Below are positions 18,166-27,458 of a DNA stretch of 64,000 nt, piece by piece. How positions within the stretch are numbered: position 1 is the stretch's first letter; the number at the start of each line of letters is the position of its first letter. Source of the DNA: Moorena producens 3L (GTDB lineage: Bacteria > Cyanobacteriota > Cyanobacteriia > Cyanobacteriales > Coleofasciculaceae); contig NZ_GL890940.1 of assembly GCF_000211815.1 (NCBI RefSeq), forward strand, positions 100,122-164,121, given 5' to 3'. Under the pieces are notes generated by a model, which was not told the origin of the DNA, ran no database searches, and saw only the letters and a program-made list of their open reading frames with translations. The translations under genes and the position numbers were made by a program.

Positions 18166-18831
18166 ATGATATCACACGATAATAAATTTATTTTCATACA
18201 CATACCAAAATGTGCTGGTAAGTCTATGCAAGTTTTTTTCAAAGAAGAAGTAAAGGCATTGGGATGGCAAAAAGAAGCAGGACTAGAATACACGATGAGG
18301 ATGGATGGTTTAGCTAAGACGCTCAACCTATATCCTGATTACTTTACCTTGACGTTTATTAGAAATCCATTTGATAGATTTGTATCTATATGGAAACATA
18401 GCGAAAGAGTAATAAAACATACCGATAATAGGCCAAATACTTACTTCCACAGACCTCAGAGAAATCTGAGCTTTAATGAATACGCCAAGTTAATTAGAGA
18501 GGGAGAGCCAAAACAGCTAAGTGGTTTTGACCAATATCATTCAAAAAAACAAGTAGATTTCATCCTAGACTACAATCAGGAATATTTGTTTGGTATCCCG
18601 AGAAAAACAAAAGATAATTGTAATTTTATAGGCAGATTTGAAAATTTAAAGCAGGATTTTGCAGCAGTTTGTGAGTTACTAGGTATAAAAAATAAAACTC
18701 TACCTCATGTTAACAATAGTCAAGATACAAAACACTATAGTGACTATTATGACGAGGAAACAGTGGAAATTGTTCGAGAACTATATGCTGAAGATCTTGA
18801 ATACTTAGGCTACAGCTTTAACAGTGACTAG
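18166..18831 (+). CDS. Sulfotransferase family 2 protein
   Basis: A 221-residue sulfotransferase of the carbohydrate (heparan/chondroitin-like) type. The PAPS 5'-phosphosulfate loop is FIHIPKCAGKSMQ near residue 12, and the 3'-phosphate motif is FIRNPFDRFVSIWKHS near residue 60; ENLKQDFAAVCELLG is a typical family C-terminal helix. ATG 18166 is used; a TTG at 18157 would add three residues. It lies 45 nt after the methyltransferase-like gene, probably co-transcribed. It likely sulfates a glycan or lipid acceptor. Confidence 0.82.
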   Translation: MISHDNKFIFIHIPKCAGKSMQVFFKEEVKALGWQKEAGLEYTMRMDGLAKTLNLYPDYFTLTFIRNPFDRFVSIWKHSERVIKHTDNRPNTYFHRPQRNLSFNEYAKLIREGEPKQLSGFDQYHSKKQVDFILDYNQEYLFGIPRKTKDNCNFIGRFENLKQDFAAVCELLGIKNKTLPHVNNSQDTKHYSDYYDEETVEIVRELYAEDLEYLGYSFNSD

Positions 18832-18834
18832 CTC

Positions 18835-19110
18835 GTAAGCATATGCGCTACGCGCACGCTGCTTGAGGTGCCGTCAGCCGTCAGCTGACGTAACAGAGAT
18901 TAAAGCAATGCTTACTTGTTTTATTCAAAAGCACCTCAAGTAGCGTGCGTGGCACAGGCTTTGGCCTTGGCCGTTGGCCACGCTACGCGAATGGCCACGC
19001 TGTGCGAACGACGCTGGGAGGTAGCGCATTAGCTGATAGCTGATAGCTGATAGCTGATAGCTGATAGCTGTTCGCGTAGCGTGCGCGTAGCGCATTAGCT
19101 GAATACTTAC
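18835..19110. repeat. Composite element with GTAAGCATATG/GAATACTTAC ends
   Basis: It begins GTAAGCATATGCGC at 18835 and ends TTAGCTGAATACTTAC at 19110. Inside are the GTAACAGAG core (18891-18951), two adjacent CGCTNCGCGAA-type modules (one at 18968-18991 with arms TGGCC/GGCCA) and a GCTGATA heptamer array. It lies between two convergent genes. Confidence 0.7.
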
Positions 19111-19131
19111 ACTAGCTCTCTTTATGTCATG

Positions 19132-21129
19132 TTACTGGTTAACCAGTAATGCTGAGTTTAAATTTTCAACTCTGTTGCTCTCCATCTCGATTTTATATTG
19201 CTTTGCTTGCATGTTCCAAAGGGTAGCATATTCTCCATTTTGCCGTAACAGTTCTTCGTGAGTACCCACCTCAACTAACTTGCCAGCTTTCAGCACCATA
19301 ATTCGATCTGCTAGACGTACAGAAGCTAGTCTATGGGTTACTAGAATGGCAGTCTTTCCCTTGACTAATTCAGCAAAACTACTATATATTTCGTATTCAC
19401 TGCGGGGGTCTAGAGCTGCTGTTGGCTCATCTAAGATCATGATTTGGGCTTCGTTTTCCCGCACAAAAGCGCGGGCGATCGCTATTTTTTGCCATTCTCC
19501 TCCAGACAGTTCAGTACCATTAAATTGCTTGCCTAAAAGCGTTGCATATCCTTCTGGAAGCTTTTCCACTTTAGCTGCAATTTCTGATTTTTCACTGGCA
19601 CATTTTAATTTCTCTAAGTCATCCATTGCTGAAGTATCCCCCAAGGCAATATTTTCGCCAATGGTGAGAGCATAGCGACAAAAATCTTGAAATACCACAG
19701 CAATTTGCTGCCGCCATTGTTCAATATTAAAATCTTTGAGATTTTCCTCATCTACAAAAATATTTCCTTTAGTTGGGTCATACAAGCGAGCTAAAAGCTT
19801 AACTAAGGTACTTTTACCAGCACCATTTTCACCCACTATAGCGACAGTTTCACCAGGATTTAACCTCAAAGAAATGTTGCTTAAAGCAATTCTGCCGTCT
19901 GAATAAGCAAACTCTACATCATCAAAGACAATACCTGACTTAATTGGTTTAGGTGTGGGCTTCCCTGGAATACAGATTGGCATAATAGATTGATAATCCA
20001 TAAATTTGAAAAATAGCTCCATAAACAACATCGATCTTCGCATAATCCTTGAAAGCATGAGCAATTGGTTGATATTACTTTGAACATAACCAAGGGATTG
20101 AATTAACAACAAGATACTTCCTGGAGTTAATTTACCAGCTAAAGCTTGCAGAATCACCCAACAAAAGCAAAATCCATTGCCCAAAACACTTAATATTCCC
20201 AGGGCACTTAAAATCAAAGCTTGTTTACTTTGCAGATTATGAATTAGCTGATGCCTATCTTCAAAAGCTTCTAAATAACGCTGACTAAACAAAGATTCCA
20301 GTCCGAAAAGACGTACCTCTTTAGCATAGGTATCTGTTAGCATCAATCCAGAGTAATACTTCATGCGGCGAGCTTGAGGACTTTTATGAAAAATTGCTGC
20401 CCAAATCCCTGACTCAAGTTTTAAAGAAGCATAAGTTTGCGGTAGGTATGTTAGTAAAATTAATAGGGGAATCCACCAGTCTACAGTAAACAATAAAGCA
20501 AACATAGTTGTGAGGGTGACCAGTATTTTTAAACTGGTTGAAAAAACCCTTAAAAGGCTGATTGGCTCCTGGCCTACTTGTCCTTGAAGCATTTCTAATT
20601 CATCGTAAAACTCCGGATTCTCAAAATTATTAATATCAGCAAAGCTATTAGCTTTCTCTATTAATTTCAGGTTGAGACTAGCCATGAGCTGATCTGAGAG
20701 TTTCATAAAGGCAATGTTAACCCAAGGGCTGATCAGATTATCTAAGAACAGTGCTGCCACCCAAAGCAACACAAGAATGGCAATTATTTTGAAGTCATAG
20801 TCTCCTCCCGGAACTAGGGAAGCCACCGTGTCCACCACTTGTTTTTGAATTCCTACTGTGATAGCAGGAATTAAACTTTGCAACAACAAAACGATAACTA
20901 CAAATGCCGTTGCTTTTGGTGCAGTTGCCCACAATAAAACTAGGGAAAAACGAATACTTTGGATAAAAACTGTAATAGATTGCTTGAATTTAGCGATTAA
21001 TTTTTCCTCGTTATCTTGATTAGTCGTTTCCTCATTATTATTGTTTTCACTAGCTGTTGTCGCTTCTTCAGAATTATCTTGATTATTATTTTCGTTATTA
21101 GCTGTTATCTGTTCGCTGGATTGACTCAT
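19132..21129 (-). CDS. ABC exporter, fused membrane and ATPase domains
   Basis: A 665-residue half-transporter of the type I exporter class. The N-terminus (residues 1-45) is an unusual Asn/Glu/Thr-rich low-complexity tail. Membrane segments span about 60-360. The ATPase has Walker A GENGAGKST near 430, the signature LSGGEWQKIAIARAF near 538, Walker B IMILDEPTAALD and the switch His in ILVTHR. It works as a dimer to export a lipid, peptide or saccharide. A glycosyltransferase remnant and a GT4 gene lie just upstream on the same strand, suggesting export of a glycoconjugate. Substrate unknown. Confidence 0.88.
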   Translation of the reverse strand: MSQSSEQITANNENNNQDNSEEATTASENNNNEETTNQDNEEKLIAKFKQSITVFIQSIRFSLVLLWATAPKATAFVVIVLLLQSLIPAITVGIQKQVVDTVASLVPGGDYDFKIIAILVLLWVAALFLDNLISPWVNIAFMKLSDQLMASLNLKLIEKANSFADINNFENPEFYDELEMLQGQVGQEPISLLRVFSTSLKILVTLTTMFALLFTVDWWIPLLILLTYLPQTYASLKLESGIWAAIFHKSPQARRMKYYSGLMLTDTYAKEVRLFGLESLFSQRYLEAFEDRHQLIHNLQSKQALILSALGILSVLGNGFCFCWVILQALAGKLTPGSILLLIQSLGYVQSNINQLLMLSRIMRRSMLFMELFFKFMDYQSIMPICIPGKPTPKPIKSGIVFDDVEFAYSDGRIALSNISLRLNPGETVAIVGENGAGKSTLVKLLARLYDPTKGNIFVDEENLKDFNIEQWRQQIAVVFQDFCRYALTIGENIALGDTSAMDDLEKLKCASEKSEIAAKVEKLPEGYATLLGKQFNGTELSGGEWQKIAIARAFVRENEAQIMILDEPTAALDPRSEYEIYSSFAELVKGKTAILVTHRLASVRLADRIMVLKAGKLVEVGTHEELLRQNGEYATLWNMQAKQYKIEMESNRVENLNSALLVNQ

Positions 21130-21155
21130 TAGGCTCCCTTATAATTAACCTTGTT

Positions 21156-21299
21156 TCAAAACAATTTCCGAATTGCTGACTCCACCTTATCTCCCACCGC
21201 TGACCAAGAGTATTCGGCTTTTACCAGTTCATAGGCATAATTACCAAGTCTTGCTTCTAAAGAAGCATCTGACCAAAGTTGGCATATCCCTTCAACAAT
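21156..21299 (-). pseudogene. C-terminal remnant of a GT4 glycosyltransferase
   Basis: The minus strand reads about 47 codons ending at 21156: a GT4-like tail with QLWSDASLEARLG, ELVKAEYSWSAVGDK and a terminal IRKLF. An in-frame stop lies directly upstream (21300-21302), and there is no start codon or N-terminal domain. It lies between the ABC exporter and an intact GT4 gene, so one of two tandem glycosyltransferases has been lost. Confidence 0.55.
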
Positions 21300-21331
21300 T
21301 TATTGAATTGTGTTTCTCCTTGTTAGGGCAA

Positions 21332-22282
21332 TTAATTGACAGATTGACTTTCGGTAAATAATATTTCTTTTTCATATTCCTTAACGTAATTAGCCGCCAT
21401 TGTTAGATAATGAAAGTCTTTCATGGCTTTTTCCCGACAAGCTTGAGGCGAAATCTCTTTAAGTTTCTCCACAGCAGCAATATATTCGTTCTGTTTGCGA
21501 CAAATGAAGCCAACATCAGGTGAAACTATTTCCCGAAAAGCTCCGCGATCGCTACAAATTACTGGAGTTCCGGAAATTAAGGCTTCAGGAACAACTAAGC
21601 CAAAAGGTTCGTGGATCAGGGTTGGGGCAAGGAGTGCTTTAGCACCAGCGATTAATTCGGCTTTCTGTTGTCCCCGTATTTCACCAACAAATTCAACCCC
21701 TTGCTCCCGGCACATGGCAGCAAATTGACGTTGATAAAACTCATTTTTACTGGAACCTGCCACAACCAGCTTGATACCTAGTTCTTGGACTAAGAGCAAG
21801 GCGAGACCAAATCCTTTCAACACGGCTCTTTCTAAACCGCATACCAAAAAAATGAAATAATCAGATTTGGTTTCAGAATAGATGAATTCAGCCGGATCGA
21901 TGCTATTGTGAACATAGCGATCGCAACCATAGCTTTGGGCATGGGAGCGTGAAACAAAAATCCAATTCTCTTTTGACAAACCTGAAACATCATGATTCCC
22001 AAAAGGAGCCTGGAATGTTCTTACCCAAGGCTTACCAGAGGAATCAAAGGAAGCATATGGGGAAACATCTTGAGGCTGTAGAATATCAACATCAAACCTT
22101 CGTTCCCTGACCTGATTAACGGTTTCTGGCAAAGGTTCTAGGATTTCCTTCTCTCCAAGATTGTAGAAAACATCATGTCCTAGTTCTCCCAACCCTTTAG
22201 CCAGCAGGTCTGTGGTATGTTGAGATGCAGTTCCAGTCAATTTAGCTGGATATTGATGATTACTCGATAGGTAGATACGCAT
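21332..22282 (-). CDS. Glycosyltransferase family 4 protein
   Basis: A GT-B fold glycosyltransferase of about 316 residues. The start at 22282 (MRIYLSSNHQYPAK) gives the expected first Rossmann strand; an ATG at 22327 would add 15 residues. The C-terminal donor-binding motif EPFGLVVPEALISGTPV has the E-x7-E pair typical of GT4, followed by CSDRGAFREIV. It uses a nucleotide sugar to extend a glycan or lipid acceptor. It is somewhat shorter than the ~380-residue norm. It is adjacent to the ABC exporter on the same strand. Confidence 0.8.
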   Translation of the reverse strand: MRIYLSSNHQYPAKLTGTASQHTTDLLAKGLGELGHDVFYNLGEKEILEPLPETVNQVRERRFDVDILQPQDVSPYASFDSSGKPWVRTFQAPFGNHDVSGLSKENWIFVSRSHAQSYGCDRYVHNSIDPAEFIYSETKSDYFIFLVCGLERAVLKGFGLALLLVQELGIKLVVAGSSKNEFYQRQFAAMCREQGVEFVGEIRGQQKAELIAGAKALLAPTLIHEPFGLVVPEALISGTPVICSDRGAFREIVSPDVGFICRKQNEYIAAVEKLKEISPQACREKAMKDFHYLTMAANYVKEYEKEILFTESQSVN

Positions 22283-22327
22283 TTTCTGCTTGATAAAACT
22301 GATACAAAGCGCCACTAATTGTGACAT

Positions 22328-22796
22328 TTTGAAGTTTACTTATTGGTTCAACTGAGTAAGTCGCCAATCCGACGGCTCCCCTAGTCAGCAACACCTCATC
22401 CACAGGCATTCACGGTCGATGCAACCGCAGCATTTATATTACCGCACTGCTAGAAAAGTTGTCAACCAGGTTCGGGCTGTCCTAGAGTGACCAGTAGGAG
22501 GTTCAACTCTCACACATTGGTAAAATAAATAGCATAAAAATCCTGTATACTGATGTATACTTATTCAGGCCAAGAAAAACCGCTATGATCAAACGTGGCA
22601 GTAAATCTTGTCAACTGGAACAATAATAGACAATCAATCGTATAATTCTAAAGTTTACTCATTGTTGTAGCTTCCAGGGCTAACTACGGAACAGTTACTC
22701 CCCTGCCTCGTAAAGGAACTGCAACTAAAGTCGCCGAGACATTTGTCCGACCGTAGCTAAAGCTGAATAGTTTCCAAACTACCGATTTTTTTGAAG
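22328..22796. other. Gap between divergent genes; possible decayed TnpB tail
   Basis: No intact gene. On the minus strand around 22450-22350 the frame NINAAVASTVNACG, broken by stops, resembles the C-terminal end of TnpB proteins. This is weak. The rest (22450-22796) is unique and AT-rich and includes the promoter sides of both flanking genes. Confidence 0.3.
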
Positions 22797-23876
22797 ATGA
22801 ACTCATTGAGATTCCACTGGCGATTAGCCGCACAAGCAAATAGGTTAGGCGTTGTTTCACAAGATGCTAAACTCCAGGCAAGTAATTCACCTGAGCAACA
22901 AGTGAATTTACCAGATATCGAGAATAATCTTTTCTTCTGCCGCCGTGCCGAAGAAATTGGTATTGATTCCCTGTTGACTGCCTTCGGCTATTACAGACCA
23001 GATCCAATTCTACTTTCCACTGCTTTAGCAATGGCAACAGAAAGGATCAAATTTATGGTTGCCTATCGACCCGGAGCAATTTCACCTACCTTGTTTGTCC
23101 AACAAATTAATACGCTTTCTGCCTTAAGCAATGGCAGAGTGAGCTTAAATGTAATTATGGGTCATTCCCAAAAAGAGCAAGGCTACTATGGTGATTTTCT
23201 CGAACACGATCAACGTTATCAGCGAGCCGAGGAGTTTTTAGAGATTTGTCAAGGGTTTTGGCAAAAAAATGGCGGGTTTACTTTTAAAGGCACCTACTAC
23301 CATATTGAAGAAGGGCAAGTAGGTACTCCTTTCGTGGCACCAGAGAGGAATTCCCCAGAAATTTACATCGGTGGCGGTTCGCCTCCGGCACAGGAACTCG
23401 CTGTAAAGCAAGGTAATTGTTGGTTACTTCTTTTCGATACCCCAGATAAACTGCGACCACGTGTTAAAACCATAATTGACCAAGGAATAGAGGTGGGTCT
23501 ACGTGGTTCTATAATTGCTAGACCTACTCGTGAAGAAGCCATAGAAGCTGCTTACTCTTTGATTAATACTGGCAACAAACAATGGATTGAGGAAGTATTT
23601 GTTAAGAACTCTGATTTCCAATCGATAAAATTTGCTTATCAAGAAGAAGCTGATGGTAATTGGCTTACCCCTTGGTTATGGAAGGGTGCTGTACCTGCCC
23701 ATGGACCGTCTTCTATGGCCCTTGTCGGAAGCCCGATTGATATTGCTGAAGCAATCATGGAATATAAAAAGATGGGCTGCTCTCAGTTCATTTTTTCTGG
23801 TTGGCCTGAACTGGAAACAATGACCTACTTTGGTAAGGAAATTTTACCCCTGGTTAGGGAGATGGAAAAGATATAG
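22797..23876 (+). CDS. LLM-class flavin-dependent monooxygenase (SsuD-like)
   Basis: A 359-residue TIM-barrel monooxygenase of the luciferase-like family. Typical features are the N-terminal LRFHWRL strand, the cis-peptide-region strand IKFMVAYRPG near 85-95, GRVSLNVIMGHS near 115-125 and YIGGGSPPAQELA near 195. It is closest in style to alkanesulfonate monooxygenases, which release sulfite from alkanesulfonates using FMNH2 and O2, but the substrate here is unproven. ATG 22797 is chosen over a TTG at 22791. It lies within the sulfotransferase/glycan island, so a sulfonated or long-chain substrate is possible. Confidence 0.85.
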   Translation: MNSLRFHWRLAAQANRLGVVSQDAKLQASNSPEQQVNLPDIENNLFFCRRAEEIGIDSLLTAFGYYRPDPILLSTALAMATERIKFMVAYRPGAISPTLFVQQINTLSALSNGRVSLNVIMGHSQKEQGYYGDFLEHDQRYQRAEEFLEICQGFWQKNGGFTFKGTYYHIEEGQVGTPFVAPERNSPEIYIGGGSPPAQELAVKQGNCWLLLFDTPDKLRPRVKTIIDQGIEVGLRGSIIARPTREEAIEAAYSLINTGNKQWIEEVFVKNSDFQSIKFAYQEEADGNWLTPWLWKGAVPAHGPSSMALVGSPIDIAEAIMEYKKMGCSQFIFSGWPELETMTYFGKEILPLVREMEKI

Positions 23877-24068
23877 TCGTGAAGTACATCATGCCAGCCA
23901 TCAGCCTGCCGTAACAGAGACTAAACGGATAGTTTACCTGTTTATTCAAAAGCTGTTACTGTAGTGCATTAGCTGATAACTGAATGCTTCTATCACAACC
24001 AGTTTTTTTTAATTGTATTGAAATTAACCGGAAACTGCTAAAATTAAACACAAATTACAATCAAGAAG
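23877..24068. repeat. Diverged GTAACAGAG-core repeat
   Basis: Positions about 23910-23990 are a degenerate relative of the 9.03-kb and 18.9-kb repeats (CCGTAACAGAG, TTTATTCAAAAGC), ending in GCTGATAACTGAATGCTT. No gene. Just downstream the bases ACACAAATTACAATCAAGA resemble the leader of the small gene at 7953. Confidence 0.55.
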
Positions 24069-24123
24069 ATGGAAAGTGTCAAGCAATTTACTAAATACAT
24101 GAGAGCTGATGAACCTGGTTGAC
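24069..24123 (+). pseudogene. Truncated third copy of the 7953-type small gene
   Basis: From ATG 24069 the first 15 codons (MESVKQFTKYMRADE) match the start of the protein at 7953-8366 with few changes, and the upstream bases match too. At 24115 a MITE begins and supplies an in-frame stop. The rest of the gene is not found after the MITE. Confidence 0.75.
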
Positions 24124-24342
24124 TGACAAAAGTTTACGAGCGAAGCCCTGAAACTCTCTATATACAAGGGTTCTAGGGCTTACAGCAAATGCACTTATGG
24201 ATTGATCGTTTTGGGCTTCAGATTTTAAGCTTGATCATTTGCCTTCAAGCCTTTTGCCACTAAAGGGCTTCGCCGGGTTCGCTTGGAGAGTGCGGAAACC
24301 CTTATTGAGCAGTCGATCTGAAATGTTTTGTCAGTCAACCAG
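24115..24342. mobile_element. CTGGTTGACTGAC-ended MITE, 228 bp
   Basis: Perfect inverted ends of at least 17 bp (CTGGTTGACTGACAAAA and its complement). The interior holds no open frame of note but contains internal inverted segments (GAGCGAAGCCC, GGGCTTCGCC). It interrupts a small paralogous gene. No transposase with these ends is present in the window. Confidence 0.82.
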
Positions 24343-24347
24343 ACTAC

Positions 24348-24390
24348 AAATCTCCGTAACCCTTACAGTGTAAGGATTACGGAGATTTTT
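24348..24390. terminator. Strong hairpin followed by T run
   Basis: AATCTCCGTAA pairs with TTACGGAGATT, and CCTTACA with TGTAAGG, leaving almost no loop. Five T residues follow on the plus strand. It is symmetric enough to work on both strands, or to be a mobile-element end. Confidence 0.6.
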
Positions 24391-24483
24391 GAATTGTGTA
24401 ATTAATTTTGTGCACCTGCTTAGCAATTTCCTGGTTTTTGATGTACAGTAAGTAGGAGAGTAGAATAAAAGGAAAAAGAGAGG

Positions 24484-24645
24484 ATGAGAGTATATTCATT
24501 AGATGTTAGAAAAAAGATAATAGAGGCAAATGAAAAGGGAAGAGTATCAATTAGATAAAGTAGCCGATAATTTCAATCTAGGAAATATCACAAAATTGTT
24601 TACCAATTAGCGAAATTAGAACAAAAATTGAAACCGTTCCACAGA
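24484..24645 (+). pseudogene. IS630-type transposase N-terminal remnant
   Basis: From ATG 24484 the frame reads MRVYSLDVRKKIIEANEKG, the standard IS630 N-terminus (helix-turn-helix start), then hits a stop. A +1 shift recovers KVADNFNLGNITK before more stops. The catalytic DDE domain is missing. Decayed. Confidence 0.7.
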
Positions 24646-24683
24646 ATAATGGCTTCATATAAATTTAGAATAAATGATGATTT

Positions 24684-25814
24684 ATGACACAATTTAGTAT
24701 CTGGAAAAATTGTAAATATCATAATTTGTTTACAGCAACTGCTTACAGTATTATTTTCACAATTACGTTAACAATATTTTTTGTTCTTGCCAATATAATA
24801 TTTCCTTATCCTAACATTCTTAATTCTCCTAATAATGTTAATCTTAAGCTAAAATACTTTGCCGAACACAAAGATGAATATAATGCTATTTTTATCGGTC
24901 CTAGTACAACTGAACACGGTATAGTACCTAATTTATTCGATAAATTAATGGCAGAGCAAAACAGAGAAATTAAATCTTTTAATGGGGCAATTGGTGGAGC
25001 AACAGTAGCAGAGATAGACTTTTATTTAAGAGATATAATTGCTTTAAAACCGGCTAATTTAAACTGGTTATTTATAGAATACCCCGATGCTATGGATGAG
25101 AAACTACGTAATTCAGGTTCTGCCAGAAGTATATATTGGCATACTCCTAAGCAAACCATCTTAGCTTTACGTATAATGTTGGAAAAAAAACATCCCCTCC
25201 GATTAAAATTTATTATTGCTTATGGCAACTTAAAAAGTTTCTTATATAGAATTTTATCGATGGGTAGATTTTCTAATTTTTGGCAACAAAAAGTATTACA
25301 CTCCAACCCATTAAAGATTGCAAAACAACAATTATTGATAGAAGAATCTGGATATATTTCCTTAGATCGGTTAGCTAAATATACTAGCAAATGGGACAAT
25401 GTTAGACGAAAGCTTTTAAATAATTTAGATGATTATTATCAAAATGTAGATAAAGAAATATATAAGTTTAAGCAAAGGAACACTGCATCAATTAATCTCT
25501 TTAAACCTTATACTTTAAAAGTTATCAAAAATATGTGCGATCTGATCGAAGAACAGGGAATTAAGCCCATTGTTTTTATATCTCCAACTGTGGGATATGA
25601 AGAAACAACAGCAATGGAATTGTATAAAAGCCGCAATACATCAGTAGTTTTTGCTTTAAACAATCCGGAAGCTTTCCCTACTTTATATCAAGTTGACAAC
25701 AGATGGGATTTTGTGCACTTAAATGACAGAGGTGCAAGGGAATTTACTCGTTCTATGGCAGAACAATTTACTAAATATCTTGAAACAGAAAAATCAGGAA
25801 TCTATCCTTTATAA
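24684..25814 (+). CDS. Membrane-anchored SGNH-like protein next to MBOAT
   Basis: A 376-residue protein with one N-terminal membrane segment (about 18-40) and an extracytoplasmic domain. The segment FIGPSTTEHGIVPNLF near residue 72 resembles the block I Ser region of SGNH/DltD/AlgX-type partners. The C-terminal DFVHLNDRGAREF has the Asp-x-x-His pair (D-F-V-H) expected of the catalytic triad. Such proteins work with MBOAT acyltransferases to acylate surface polysaccharides. The MBOAT gene follows after only nine bases, so they are surely an operon. The coding sequence is AT-rich. Confidence 0.75.
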   Translation: MTQFSIWKNCKYHNLFTATAYSIIFTITLTIFFVLANIIFPYPNILNSPNNVNLKLKYFAEHKDEYNAIFIGPSTTEHGIVPNLFDKLMAEQNREIKSFNGAIGGATVAEIDFYLRDIIALKPANLNWLFIEYPDAMDEKLRNSGSARSIYWHTPKQTILALRIMLEKKHPLRLKFIIAYGNLKSFLYRILSMGRFSNFWQQKVLHSNPLKIAKQQLLIEESGYISLDRLAKYTSKWDNVRRKLLNNLDDYYQNVDKEIYKFKQRNTASINLFKPYTLKVIKNMCDLIEEQGIKPIVFISPTVGYEETTAMELYKSRNTSVVFALNNPEAFPTLYQVDNRWDFVHLNDRGAREFTRSMAEQFTKYLETEKSGIYPL

Positions 25815-25823
25815 AAATTAGAA

Positions 25824-27329
25824 ATGATTTTTACCGAATTTCGCTTCCTATTTTTTTTCCTTACAGTTTTCTGTATCTATTGGACATTAAGCGAACACCA
25901 GCATCGTAAAATTTGGTTACTCATTTGTAGCTATATTTTTTATGCCGCTTGGAATTGGCGCTTCTTATCTTTAATGTTGGCTTCCACAATCATTGATTAT
26001 ATCATTGGTTTGATGATATCAAGACCTATAATTGATGATGCTAATCCAGATTGGGAAACTAAGGAAACTGATAGGACAAAAAACTTTGATTGGAACAACC
26101 TTGCGTCAAAACCTATAGACTTCCGACAACGCCAACTATGGCTAGTATTGAGTTTAATAGGCAATCTTAGTATCTTAGGATTTTTTAAGTATTATAACTT
26201 TTTTACTGATTCAGCGGCTAATTTTCTCAATTTACTTGGCTTACCTATAAGTTTTCCCATTCTACAAATTATTCTACCTGTAGGAATTAGCTTTTATACC
26301 TTTCAAACCCTCAGCTACTCTTTAGATATTTACCGAGGTAAACTCAAACCAACTAAAAACTTTTGGGATTTTGCCTTGTTTGTCAGCTTTTTTCCCCAAT
26401 TGGTTGCTGGGCCTATTGTTCGTGCTGCCATCTTTTTACCTCAGTTATTGACACCGAAAACATTTAGTCAAGTTGAGGTTAGGAGTTGTTTGATGCTGTT
26501 TCTGGTAGGATATTTTAAGAAAGCCTGTATTGCAGATAATCTTTCTCTTATAGTCGATGAGTATTTTGCTAATCCAGAGATTTATACAGTAGCGAGTGCT
26601 TGGATAAGTGTAATCTCTTTGAGCATCCAAGTTTACTGCGACTTTTCTGGATATTCAGATATGGCGATCGCATCTGCTGGTTTACTAGGCTATAAATTAC
26701 CTTTAAACTTCAACTTTCCTTACTTTGCCAGTAACATCACAGAACTGTGGAAACGCTGGCATATTACTATGTCTATTTGGTTCCGAGACTATCTTTATAT
26801 TCCTTTGATGAGAAGACGGGAAAAAAAAGATAGAACCAGTATATTCTCTTATAGTAATCTTATCTATACTATGCTGGTAACGGGACTATGGCATGGTGCA
26901 GCTTGGCACTTTGTTGTTTGGGGAGGATTACATGGTATAGCTTTAGCTGTACATAAAGAATGGTCAACACGGCTATCTCCCTACAAGAAATTACTACCTG
27001 TTAGAAATGCTCTAGGTGTCCCTTTAACGTTTTACTGGTTTTGTGCTTCTGGAATCTTTTTTCGCAGTGAAGATTTTTTTAGTGGCTTAACTATTGTCAA
27101 ATCTTTTGTCTTGTTTAATTCTCCTGGTACTGAAAACTTAGAACTTCAAGCTGCATGGATCTTTATTCCTTTAGTATTACTACATTGGGCAGCATACAAA
27201 AACTGGTTTAGTAACTGGTGGCGTATAATTCCCAATTGGAGTTTTGCGGCTATTTATGGACTTTGTGTTTCAGCTATTTTACCTTTGGTTAGAGTTGCTT
27301 ATCAACCTTTCATCTACTTCCAATTCTAA
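25824..27329 (+). CDS. MBOAT-family O-acyltransferase (AlgI-like)
   Basis: A 501-residue polytopic membrane protein. The first segments include MIFTEFRFLFFFLTVF and WLLICSYIFYAAWNW, typical of AlgI-like MBOATs. The family signature ITELWKRWHITMSIWFRDYLY is near residue 305, and the membrane catalytic His is in TGLWHGAAWHFVVWGG near 355. It transfers acyl (usually acetyl) groups across the membrane onto a polysaccharide. It is paired with the SGNH-like protein upstream. The polymer is unknown. Confidence 0.88.
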   Translation: MIFTEFRFLFFFLTVFCIYWTLSEHQHRKIWLLICSYIFYAAWNWRFLSLMLASTIIDYIIGLMISRPIIDDANPDWETKETDRTKNFDWNNLASKPIDFRQRQLWLVLSLIGNLSILGFFKYYNFFTDSAANFLNLLGLPISFPILQIILPVGISFYTFQTLSYSLDIYRGKLKPTKNFWDFALFVSFFPQLVAGPIVRAAIFLPQLLTPKTFSQVEVRSCLMLFLVGYFKKACIADNLSLIVDEYFANPEIYTVASAWISVISLSIQVYCDFSGYSDMAIASAGLLGYKLPLNFNFPYFASNITELWKRWHITMSIWFRDYLYIPLMRRREKKDRTSIFSYSNLIYTMLVTGLWHGAAWHFVVWGGLHGIALAVHKEWSTRLSPYKKLLPVRNALGVPLTFYWFCASGIFFRSEDFFSGLTIVKSFVLFNSPGTENLELQAAWIFIPLVLLHWAAYKNWFSNWWRIIPNWSFAAIYGLCVSAILPLVRVAYQPFIYFQF

Positions 27330-27458
27330 GTTTAAAAGTAACAGACAATTCATTCTTTGGTTCAGCAACCCCGAAAATCGGGATAGATTCTATTTCATTC
27401 TGCCATTTTTGATAAATCACTTCTTCTTTTGAGTGGAATCATACTTGTGCTTTGGTGA

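Noticed and set aside
22350..22450. Possible TnpB C-terminal tail on the minus strand (NINAAVASTVNACG)
   Set aside because: Short, broken by stops, and supported only by resemblance; not enough for a separate gene call.
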